NCBI GenBank assembly: GCA_964019135.1
Contig: OZ025248.1
Location: 44,633,670 to 44,697,669 of the forward strand
Direction: 5' to 3'
Source: Arenicola marina
Taxonomy: Eukaryota > Annelida > Polychaeta > Arenicolidae
DNA length: 64,000 nt
Position 1 is the first letter of the stretch; each line of letters begins with the position of its first letter. Made by a program: the position numbers and the translations under genes. The notes below the pieces were generated by a model. The model was given only the letters and a program-made list of their open reading frames with translations. It was not told the origin of the DNA and made no database searches. Of the stretch, positions 44,901 to 48,253 are shown in pieces.

Positions 44901-46916
44901 GTAAAGTACTGAACATACAATAGACCGTTCCAAATACCCCAGGCGACATCTATTGTCAAAAATAGACACTGCGTGTTTCGGGTTAGAAAACCGATTCCCG
45001 CATGCGTTTACCAAGCATTTGTATGGAGTTAGTTCAGTGCCCGACTTCAGTGTATTATTTGTCAGGAATAGGTTGGTTCTATGGCATTGTTATTCACTGA
45101 ACAAACACACAAGATGTCTCTATAAGCTTTTCTGTAATTATTATATTATATAATGAAATCACAGCTTATATTTCATTAGATAAAAACAGTTTAACAGTCC
45201 TATCTGTTTGACATGCCGTTTGACATGCCTTGTTGCTACGCGTCGTGCGTATCGTCGCTAATTTGTTCAAAGAATAATTTTTAAACACGCCTTTTTATCT
45301 TGGTCGAACGCCATAAGCGTAAGGAACCATTTTGAAGGGTGCGAGGGCCGGCCTCCCACGCCCACGGAGGGAGGGCCGGCCTCCCACGCCCACGGAGGGA
45401 GGGCCGGCCTCCCACGCCCACGGAGGGAGGGCCGGCCTCCCACGCCCACAGAGGGCGGGCCGGCCTCCCACGCCCACGGAGGGAGGGCCGGCCTCCCACG
45501 CCCACGGAGGGAGGGCTGGCCTCCCACGCCCACGGAGGGAGGGCCGGCCTCCCACGCCCACGGAGAAAGGGCCGGCCTCCCACGCCCACGGAGGGAGTCT
45601 TTCCTTGGTCATCATGTACATGCATTTTCCGCGATAAGGACCCCTATGATATTTTCAAAATCTCCTCTTTTTCAGATGTATTGACTCCAAAAGACATGTT
45701 TGAGATGCACTGGCTCTAAAAGACCCCCTATATATTCAGCAGTCAGTTCCAAAAGCCGTAATTTCTCTTCTGACTGTGAAAGGGGTGTTTCGAAAATAAA
45801 AGCAAGGCCCGTTTGCATACGATCCATACATCGCTGCAGGTCCTGCTGGGCATGTATTCGTTTTGTGCATATATCAATTGAACAGATCCAAGCATCAATT
45901 GTACGGCCAAACTTTTCGAATATGTTTATGTGGCAAATAGTCACAAATGTATAGGATCCTTGAGAATAAATAGCATGCATTTTAAACGTGAGCAAATTTA
46001 CTTTAACACTAAGTAGAACCATTTACGATTTTGAATAATACTTTCAGGCGTGCGTAACTTATGCTTGGATCACGATTGTCGGGTTACTTGTACTTATTCC
46101 TGGGCCAACTTGGCATTTCCCTGTGTATCAGTGTACCCTATTTGGAACTTTAGCTGTGTGAAGTCAAGATCCATCCAACACTCGCGGCCAAGCAAAATCC
46201 GTCAAGCGCTTCTTGACAATGAAAGTTAATTGATCGCTTGTGAACAATCAAAATTAAGTGCTTGTGGATGAGGCGCCATATTGCATCACGTGGTCGGTAC
46301 TCACCTAGTGATGCCGCGCGTCTGCTGCGCCGGCCGAGCACTGACCCCTGAGTCACGTGAGCTGTGAGGATGACGCACAGTGTCAAAACAGCGATGCTGA
46401 GACCCTCGCGGATCGCCATCTTTGTTTCGCTGGTTCTGTAACGACGCGCGTTAAATAAATTGTAATGACTTTGTAAATTATGTTTCAAAATATTATGGGC
46501 ATCTTATTCTGTTAGTGAACACTTTGTCGGCCACTTCGGGAAAAGTGTCAAAGCAATTTCTTTTTGATGACGTTGTAAACACGAAAAGAAACAATTCTCA
46601 AGAGGCTGGATTATTATATAAAAGAACTGAATTTTCACCACATTCTGTTTATGCAATTTGCACATATATATACGTCACCTATTCTGGTATGCTGTCTAGT
46701 TCCGGTCAGTTCCGGTCAGAATTTTACCGCAGTTTCTATTTCTGCAAATTCACGAGAACAGCTACTAATAACTTGACATTTAAAGACAAAGTATAATACC
46801 AAACAAGGTAAGGTTTACCTACCAAAAGCGCAAAAGCTCTGTCAGTTCACTTGTTCGCAGTAGTCTGTCGTATGTCTTGTGGTCGTAGTTTCCACGACCC
46901 GCTTTACTTGGAGAGT
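23915..46916 (-). CDS. secreted multidomain VWD/EGF/Ly6/CBM14/LamG protein gene (whole locus)
   Basis: Complete gene of 1 non-coding and 28 coding exons. Coding sequence runs from ATG at 46417-46419 to TGA at 24222-24224; coding exons total 4497 nt, or 1498 residues plus stop. Every intron is GT-AG and every junction agrees in phase. Approximate residues: signal peptide 1-25; Cys-rich A 39-117; Ly6/uPAR-like 117-218; EGFs 218-372; Cys-rich B 372-467; EGF 467-503; VWD 503-683; C8 683-782; TIL 782-849; VWC-like 850-902; EGF 902-942; Thr linker 942-960; EGFs 960-1148 (last four nearly identical); chitin-binding type 2 1148-1236; chitin-binding-like 1236-1287; LamG-like 1287-1498. No membrane anchor is visible. 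The role, extracellular adhesion or mucus/cuticle matrix, is inferred from the modules. Introns without a separate entry (for example 24291-24806, 33716-34194, 34249-34601, 38754-39082, 40940-41609, 41736-42181) show nothing recognisable. No orthologue name is recognised. Confidence 0.9.
23935..23940 (-). terminator. polyadenylation signal AATAAA
   Basis: TTTATT on the plus strand reads AATAAA on the coding strand, about 282 nt downstream of the TGA stop. It is the only canonical signal between the stop codon and the satellite. Cleavage would be expected near 23905-23925, leaving a 3' UTR of about 300 nt and about 120 bp before the 34-bp array begins. Confidence 0.7.
24222..24290 (-). CDS. 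coding exon 28: end of LamG-like domain and stop
   Basis: Acceptor TTTACAG precedes 24290. It enters in phase 0 and encodes 22 residues, including [15 protein letters not shown], then TGA. The D-x-ALT-x-x-EV pattern is the usual last strand of LamG/concanavalin-like domains, so the protein ends with this domain. It is too short to be found as an open frame alone. Confidence 0.85.
   Translation of the reverse strand: MKIIDHALTAGEVLSMYQNPWQ
24807..24895 (-). CDS. coding exon 27: LamG-like domain
   Basis: Acceptor TTACAG, donor GAG|GTAAGC; enters in phase 1, leaves in phase 0. The sequence GQFNGFLDE matches the conserved F-x-G-x-(L/I)-DE strand of LamG-like folds, and its sequel is in exon 28. 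Confidence 0.85.
25340..25400. repeat. C-rich low-complexity tract
   Basis: Run of C with A/T interruptions in the intron between exons 26 and 27, just below the exon 26 donor. It is G-rich on the transcribed (coding) strand. Confidence 0.8.
25420..25519 (-). CDS. coding exon 26: LamG-like domain core
   Basis: Acceptor CTTCCAG, donor TCAG|GTGAGT; enters in phase 0, leaves in phase 1. It encodes [20 protein letters not shown], the W-x-H-x-A-x-V-Y-D-G...L-Y-x-N-G pattern characteristic of LamG-3/concanavalin-like domains. Confidence 0.92.
25631..26800. repeat. 20-bp minisatellite beginning at the exon 25 donor
   Basis: About 58 copies of a 20-bp unit, CCTCCACCTGACCACTCTGG on the plus strand, with variants such as ACTCCAGC and GCATGACC. 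It fills most of the intron between exons 25 and 26 and runs up to the exon 25 donor, whose own bases (CCTCCACTCACC) resemble the unit. The array has few stops, so it gives long spurious frames rich in W, S, G and V. Confidence 0.95.
26811..27009 (-). CDS. coding exon 25: LamG-like domain, middle
   Basis: Acceptor TTTCCAG, donor ACG|GTGAGTGG; enters in phase 2, leaves in phase 0. Encodes [13 protein letters not shown] and [10 protein letters not shown], the T-x-S-x-W-F-K strand of LamG-like domains. The donor lies against the 20-bp minisatellite. Confidence 0.9.
27215..27467 (-). repeat. 47-bp tandem repeat containing the exon 24 donor
   Basis: Five copies with an exact 47-bp spacing of CTCACC (27262, 27309, 27356, 27403, 27450). 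Each contains the last bases of exon 24 (AGCAACTG) and a 5' splice site GTGAGT; the 27356 copy varies to GTGAGTT. The highest-coordinate copy is the authentic donor. Extending the exon to any decoy reads TGG TGA, an immediate stop. Confidence 0.92.
27455..27635 (-). CDS. coding exon 24: start of LamG-like domain
   Basis: Acceptor GTGTTAG, donor ACTG|GTGAGTG; enters in phase 1, leaves in phase 2. Encodes [13 protein letters not shown] and [13 protein letters not shown], the first strands of a LamG/concanavalin-like fold (Y-x-F-D-G...F-x-G-x-x-x-L). The phase-2 end matches exon 25. Confidence 0.9.
27893..28045 (-). CDS. coding exon 23: degenerate chitin-binding-like module
   Basis: Acceptor CACCTCAG, donor TTAG|GTATGA; phase 1 to phase 1. 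Encodes [27 protein letters not shown] and WSQVACTC. The DP...Y...G-x-W...C-x-x-G...W...C-x-C pattern resembles a shortened peritrophin-A/CBM14 module with fewer cysteines than the classical six. Confidence 0.8.
   Translation of the reverse strand, partial: GRHVPIWRIPVTSTTTRFTLPEAGSRCPVLAVWPGVKSPVPASSGHRVPT
28187..28331. mobile_element. short inverted-repeat element (GGGGCGGATC family), copy 1
   Basis: Starts GGGGGCGGATCTAT and ends CTAGATCCGTCCCTG, imperfect inverted repeats around a G/C-run interior of about 145 bp, in the intron between exons 22 and 23. GTATA occurs at both edges. Non-autonomous; no coding capacity. Confidence 0.65.
28554..28817 (-). CDS. coding exon 22: chitin-binding type 2 (peritrophin-A) module and Thr/Pro linker
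   Basis: Acceptor CTTCCAG, donor CAGG|GTAAGT; phase 1 to phase 1. Encodes [41 protein letters not shown] and a closing C. The DP-x-x-C...YY-x-C...GL-x-W/F-N...C-D-x-P-x-x-V order is typical of peritrophin-A/CBM14 modules that bind chitin. A run of Thr and Pro follows, a likely O-glycosylated spacer. Confidence 0.92.
29400..29500 (-). repeat. possible tRNA-like SINE relic
   Basis: Plus-strand GTCTTTGCACTGCACAAAC to CGAGCGGCCGGC resembles segments near 29683-29755, 30833-30905 and 31991-32060. On the minus strand those copies contain GGCTCGAGCCCC, similar to a B-box. It may be a second, older SINE family. An overlapping open frame is not an exon because its phase does not fit. Confidence 0.4.
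29515..29628 (-). CDS. coding exon 21: calcium-binding-type EGF, repeat 4
   Basis: Acceptor TTTTCAG, donor ACGG|GTGAGT; phase 1 to phase 1, 38 codons. Encodes [28 protein letters not shown] and ETC, six cysteines in EGF spacing with the D-x-D-x-C calcium-binding start. At protein level it is identical to exons 19 and 20. Confidence 0.93.
30048..30304 (-). mobile_element. tRNA-derived SINE, copy A
   Basis: On the minus strand the head has GATAGCTCAGTGGGTTAGAG (A-box-like) and GGTGGTTCGAGC (B-box), then an unrelated body and an AACCAACCAACC tail. It is bounded by a perfect 12-bp target-site duplication TTGTGAACTGGG (30036-30047 and 30305-30316). It is non-autonomous and lies in the intron between exons 20 and 21. 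Confidence 0.88.
30666..30779 (-). CDS. coding exon 20: calcium-binding-type EGF, repeat 3
   Basis: Same exon as 29515-29628, with matching acceptor and donor; phase 1 to 1. Encodes a cbEGF module starting [10 protein letters not shown]. Confidence 0.92.
31199..31456 (-). mobile_element. tRNA-derived SINE, copy B
   Basis: Same element and same 12-bp target duplication (31187-31198 and 31457-31468) as copies A and C. It was therefore copied by the tandem duplication rather than inserted separately. Confidence 0.88.
31822..31935 (-). CDS. coding exon 19: calcium-binding-type EGF, repeat 2
   Basis: Same exon as 30666-30779; phase 1 to 1; intact splice sites; six EGF cysteines and D-x-D-x-C start. 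Confidence 0.92.
32355..32612 (-). mobile_element. tRNA-derived SINE, copy C
   Basis: Third co-duplicated SINE, in the intron between exons 18 and 19, with target duplication 32343-32354 and 32613-32624. Its B-box is altered by one base (GGTGGTTCAAGC). Confidence 0.88.
32962..33075 (-). CDS. coding exon 18: calcium-binding-type EGF, repeat 1
   Basis: Acceptor ATTTCAG, donor ACGG|GTGAGT; phase 1 to 1. Encodes [16 protein letters not shown], differing from repeats 2-4 (AKSPC, GGSC). It is the most divergent member and the likely ancestor or outgroup of the duplicated exons. Confidence 0.92.
33162..33449. mobile_element. possible GGGGCGGATC-family element, copy 2 (degenerate)
   Basis: Starts CAGGGGCGGATCCAGGG followed by G-runs. 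The other end is only weakly recognisable as GGGGGATCCGTG near 33436, so length and end are uncertain. Lies in the intron between exons 17 and 18. Confidence 0.4.
33608..33715 (-). CDS. coding exon 17: EGF module
   Basis: Acceptor TTTCCAG, donor ACAG|GTACGG; phase 1 to 1. Encodes [23 protein letters not shown] and ASC, a six-cysteine EGF without a calcium-binding start. Confidence 0.92.
34195..34248 (-). CDS. coding exon 16: Thr-rich linker
   Basis: An 18-codon exon, acceptor TTTGCAG, donor ACAG|GTAGGA; phase 1 to 1. Translates to [18 protein letters not shown], half threonine: a mucin-like, probably O-glycosylated spacer between EGF modules. It is in phase with both neighbours, which supports its use. 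Confidence 0.8.
34602..34721 (-). CDS. coding exon 15: EGF module
   Basis: Acceptor CTTTTAG, donor ATAG|GTAGTT; phase 1 to 1. Encodes [26 protein letters not shown] and DRC, six cysteines in EGF spacing. Confidence 0.92.
   Translation of the reverse strand, partial: EMILARYIPVETEGPAHSRHLVLGTRVNASLATKATAAK
34768..34935. mobile_element. short inverted-repeat element (GGGGCGGATC family), copy 3
   Basis: Begins CAGGGGCGGATCTAG and ends CTAGATCCGCCCCTG, a perfect 15-bp inverted repeat. CATGC-like sequence flanks both ends, a possible target duplication. 168 bp, in the intron between exons 14 and 15, with G-run interior and no coding capacity. Confidence 0.8.
35051..35207 (-). CDS. coding exon 14: VWC-like cysteine-rich module
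   Basis: Acceptor GCTTTCAG, donor GTGG|GTACGT; enters in phase 0, leaves in phase 1. Encodes [26 protein letters not shown] and AVCV, with cysteine spacing like the VWC/E-type module that commonly follows TIL in VWD proteins. Only the copy of the acceptor nearest the exon body keeps the frame open. Confidence 0.88.
35183..36215 (-). repeat. 92-bp array duplicating the exon 14 acceptor
   Basis: Twelve near-identical copies at exact 92-bp spacing (CCCCGG landmarks at 35187 + 92n up to 36199), one being the real junction. Each contains a polypyrimidine/TTTCAG acceptor and the first 25 or so bases of exon 14. Because 92 is not a multiple of 3 and the unit lacks stops in two frames, it generates long spurious frames (35158-36786 and 35174-36634). 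A third-frame stop lies at 35424-35426 in a variant copy. Confidence 0.97.
36517..36719 (-). CDS. coding exon 13: TIL domain
   Basis: Acceptor CATTCAG, donor AAG|GTAGGA; enters in phase 1, leaves in phase 0. Encodes [33 protein letters not shown] and [13 protein letters not shown]. The C-P-x-G-x-x-Y...C-x-x-T-C...C-V-C-x-x-G...C pattern is a trypsin-inhibitor-like cysteine-rich domain, normally following VWD and C8. Confidence 0.93.
36894..36998. repeat. 20-bp tandem repeat with CRE-like sites
   Basis: Five copies of a unit containing CAGCACATTT (36898 diverged, then 36931, 36951, 36971, 36991), in the intron between exons 12 and 13. Two copies contain a full TGACGTCA palindrome. A regulatory role is only a possibility. 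Confidence 0.8.
37191..37486 (-). CDS. coding exon 12: C8 domain
   Basis: Acceptor TTCACCAG, donor TGTT|GTAAGT; enters in phase 2, leaves in phase 1. Encodes [28 protein letters not shown] and [10 protein letters not shown]. The Y-C...G-x-F-x-x-C...Y-x-x-C-x-x-D-x-C pattern is the C8 domain that sits between VWD and TIL. Confidence 0.93.
37506..37732 (-). mobile_element. tRNA-derived SINE, diverged copy adjoining the exon 12 acceptor
   Basis: Same family as 30048-30304 but older: shared blocks include TCATATCGCGTCAA, CTACTCTTTGCGAAAAA, GACATGGGATCTTT and GAGCACTCAATG. The B-box region is damaged. Its AACCAACC tail ends about 20 bp upstream of the exon 12 3' splice site. Confidence 0.8.
38230..38295. 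repeat. G-run tract
   Basis: Successive runs of four or more G on the plus strand (GGGGGATGGGGGATGGGGGA) in the intron between exons 11 and 12; C-rich in the transcript. It could form a G-quadruplex on the plus strand. Confidence 0.6.
38455..38753 (-). CDS. coding exon 11: second half of VWD domain
   Basis: Acceptor GTCGCGCAG, donor CCAAA|GTGAGT; enters in phase 0, leaves in phase 2. Encodes [27 protein letters not shown] and [16 protein letters not shown]. The VNG...F-D-G...V-x-V-P...G-x-CG-N-x-D-G pattern is typical of von Willebrand factor type D domains. The polypyrimidine tract is weak. Confidence 0.92.
39083..39324 (-). CDS. coding exon 10: first half of VWD domain
   Basis: Acceptor TTTTGCAG, donor TAT|GTAAGT; enters in phase 1, leaves in phase 0. 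Encodes [14 protein letters not shown] and YQGVCKHTV, matching the G-D-P-H-x-x-T-F-D start of VWD domains with calcium-site acidic residues (GDPH). It splices in phase to exon 11. Confidence 0.93.
39664..39700. mobile_element. possible GGGGCGGATC-family element end
   Basis: A single end, AGGGGGCGGATCTAGACCCC, in the intron between exons 9 and 10. No partner inverted repeat is found nearby, so this is a fragment at best. The rest of that 787-bp intron shows nothing recognisable. Confidence 0.35.
40112..40219 (-). CDS. coding exon 9: EGF module
   Basis: Acceptor CTTTCAG, donor ACA|GTAAGT; phase 1 to 1. Encodes [23 protein letters not shown] and RNC, six EGF cysteines. The acceptor and first 30 bases recur upstream in a 72-bp repeat. 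Confidence 0.92.
40200..40500 (-). repeat. 72-bp tandem repeat duplicating the exon 9 acceptor
   Basis: Four acceptor copies at exact 72-bp spacing (exon-start positions 40219, 40291, 40363, 40435) and a partial fifth exon-start segment. Each has CTTTCAG plus the start of exon 9. Period 72 keeps frame, but reading from the first decoy (40291) in exon phase meets TAA after about 18 codons. Confidence 0.93.
40655..40939 (-). CDS. coding exon 8: Cys-rich module B
   Basis: Acceptor TTTTGCAG, donor CCAA|GTATGT; phase 1 to 1. A 95-codon exon encoding [32 protein letters not shown] and a closing FCCPS. No named family is recognised. It shares with exon 2 a late single C about 16-18 residues before a terminal CCP, so the two may be distant relatives. 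Confidence 0.85.
41610..41735 (-). CDS. coding exon 7: EGF module
   Basis: Acceptor CTTCCTAG, donor AGAG|GTGAGA; phase 1 to 1. Encodes [28 protein letters not shown] and YC. Six EGF cysteines with an I-D-E-C calcium-binding-like start. Confidence 0.92.
42182..42277 (-). CDS. coding exon 6: degenerate EGF module
   Basis: Acceptor TTTATAG, donor AAAG|GTTAGT; phase 1 to 1. Encodes [25 protein letters not shown]. Only four of the six EGF cysteines are present; by alignment the first and third, which normally pair, are missing together. Confidence 0.85.
42375..42545. repeat. 39-bp tandem repeat
   Basis: ATGGACGTG landmarks at 42382, 42421, 42460, 42499 and a shortened step to 42529, in the intron between exons 5 and 6. 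AT-rich unit with ATTGATTAACATGTATA. It does not touch either splice site. Confidence 0.85.
42642..42881 (-). CDS. coding exon 5: two EGF modules
   Basis: Acceptor CCCACCAG, donor TACA|GTGAGT; phase 1 to 1. First module: [28 protein letters not shown]. Second: [27 protein letters not shown]. Each has six EGF cysteines; both are in one exon, unlike the other EGFs here. Confidence 0.93.
43200..43401 (-). CDS. coding exon 4: Ly6/uPAR-like module, second part
   Basis: Acceptor CGACCAG, donor TACT|GTGAGA; enters in phase 0, leaves in phase 1. Encodes [19 protein letters not shown] and [10 protein letters not shown]. The final C-C-x-x-D-x-C-N is the hallmark of Ly6/uPAR three-finger domains. With exon 3 it makes one module. 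Confidence 0.88.
43702..43881. mobile_element. short inverted-repeat element (GGGGCGGATC family), copy 4
   Basis: Begins CAGGGGCGGATCC and ends GGATCCGCCCCTG, perfect 13-bp inverted ends, 180 bp, in the intron between exons 3 and 4. The right half has an internal duplication of a CCGCCCCCCC...TCTGGATCC segment. Confidence 0.8.
44161..44261 (-). CDS. coding exon 3: Ly6/uPAR-like module, first part
   Basis: Acceptor ATTTTCAG, donor GAG|GTAAGA; enters in phase 1, leaves in phase 0. Encodes [16 protein letters not shown] and VARCGADE; C-x-x-C near the start fits finger 1 of a Ly6/uPAR domain. It has no methionine and is found only by splice-phase matching. Confidence 0.82.
44464..44697 (-). CDS. 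coding exon 2: Cys-rich module A
   Basis: Acceptor CGCCCCAG, donor CCAG|GTATTT; phase 1 to 1. Encodes [36 protein letters not shown] and a closing ICCPG. No named family is recognised; the terminal CCPG resembles the end of EMI-type modules, but the rest does not clearly fit. Confidence 0.87.
45344..45600. repeat. 28-bp GC-rich minisatellite
   Basis: Nine copies of a 28-bp unit containing GGCCGGCCTCCC, ACGCCCAC and GGAGGGAG, in the first coding intron. CCTCCC and GGGAGG within each unit can pair into hairpins on either strand. It is open in several frames on both strands, giving spurious Pro/Gly/Arg frames. Confidence 0.95.
46305..46435 (-). CDS. coding exon 1: 5' UTR end, start codon and signal peptide
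   Basis: Acceptor GTTACAG at 46436 gives 16 nt of leader, then AAAGATGG, a good Kozak context, with ATG at 46417-46419. An upstream in-frame ATG (46488) would lie within the intron. Encodes M-A-I-R-E-G then [16 protein letters not shown], a clear signal peptide with cleavage likely near TQG|SV. RRSRR downstream could be a furin-type site. Donor CTAG|GTGAGT, phase 1. Confidence 0.9.
46819..46916 (-). other. non-coding first exon (5' UTR)
   Basis: Predicted from a TATA box about 25 bp upstream of an initiator-like CCATACTC and a donor TAG|GTAAAC at 46818 (an alternative donor, TTTG|GTAGGT, is a few bases earlier). It would splice to the acceptor at 46436, just before the start codon. The exact transcription start is inferred. 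Confidence 0.55.
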
Positions 46917-46934
46917 ATGGGGTGCCGCGGCCAT

Positions 46935-46941
46935 TTATATA
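46935..46941 (-). promoter_or_regulatory. TATA box
   Basis: Coding-strand TATATAA within GGTATATAAATGG and GC-rich flanks, about 25 bp upstream of the initiator-like sequence and about 520 bp upstream of the ATG. Position, orientation and the donor downstream all fit a promoter for the minus-strand gene. Confidence 0.6.
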
Positions 46942-47995
46942 CCGTGGTGCACCAAATGGGGCACTCCATTAGGGGTGGGGTGGTCAGGTATGGCGGATGG
47001 ACGGTGGAGCCTGATCAGACGGCGGTGGTTGGTGAGGGTGGGGGGGGGGAGGAAGTGGTTAATTTATGTAAGGGTTTTCACAATACAAATACGGCTGTTG
47101 GGTGGGCCGGTCGAATGATGGACTACCTATTATAAAGACACCATAAGTTTATATAGGTACTTATAAAACTGGGGAATTTCCACCCGTTCTTTTTCTACGA
47201 AGACGAACAAAGACCAGCGTGTTAGGAGACGTATTTCAGGAACCAGGATGTTAGTCGCAGTTCCGCCTCAAAAGGCTACAAGGTGCGGTGGCACGTGCTA
47301 CCTGGGCCAGGTACCTTCACAATATATGAGACCCTGGGCTCCGCTGTCAGAACGTGTCTTGGTATAGATAGGCATTGTTCTTTCTTCACACTCAACGTTT
47401 ACATATGAATAAGTGCACTTCACGTCAAACTTTTTTTTGGCACACCCACTTAAATCACGAAGTGTTCGTGTGTTGGGGCCGAAAACGTCGAACTGCCCAA
47501 AAGGTTAGGAACAAACTAACAGTTACATTTGACGTTTCAATCCCACACAATCTGCCGATATGAAACCGCGATACGCTCGTTTTGCAGCGATGTACAAACA
47601 ACATTGAGTTGTTATGAGAAGCCGGTGTGGGGGATGGGGGGGGGGGCGGTGGATGAGCTTTAGTGTCGGGGCGGTGCGCAACGAGGTACGGAAAAAGCGT
47701 TAGCGGTAGAGCATTGGCCTCTTTGCTCTCCATGGGACTTGTCACACCCTCCGGACCTAGATCTACCATTATTAAAACAATACTCCCAGCAAAATTGGGA
47801 GGGTATGGAACAAATCTGATGATATATTTATTCTTTGATGCCTGTGTTGTTCTTGGACAAAAAAATCTAACTGTACAATATGCTATAGGTGTGAACGTCA
47901 TGATCCTGGCCCGTTTTGGGCAGTCTGACGTTTTCGGCTCTCACATCCGTGCGCTTTGACTGGAAATTAAAGTAATAAACTAGTGACGCGTGGAA
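46942..47995. other. intergenic sequence upstream of the gene
   Basis: Contains the upstream region of the promoter, G-runs at 47038-47050 and 47626-47652, and no recognisable gene. Open frames here (for example 47455-47901) are low-complexity and show no domain. Confidence 0.6.
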
Positions 47996-48253
47996 TGGTT
48001 GGTTGGTTATTCAGGACGCTCTAACCACGTTTGGTCACTTCGGGTCAACGGAAGAAGGGTGGGAGAGTGGAGCCATGTCCCCGGGGGTAACCCCCTATTC
48101 TTTGCAAAGGAAGACATCGGATCGTTATCTTGCGACCGCACAGACATGGCCACAGCAGGGCTCGATTACACCGATCCACGTGCCGTTAGGCTCTCAGGTG
48201 ACCAGAGCACTCAATGCGAGCGCTCTAGCCCACTGAGCTGTCGCGTCGGCCCC
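47996..48253 (-). mobile_element. tRNA-derived SINE, intergenic copy
   Basis: Same family as the intron SINEs: tail (GGTTGGTTGGTT on the plus strand), AACCCCCTATTCTTTGC, GACATGGCCACAGCAGGGCTCGA, and head GAGCACTCAATGCGAGCGCT followed by CACTGAGCT. Moderately diverged; no clean target duplication seen. Confidence 0.82.

Noticed and set aside
45267..45719. Pro/Gly/Arg-rich frames on both strands
   Set aside because: Product of the 28-bp GC-rich minisatellite, open in several frames on both strands.
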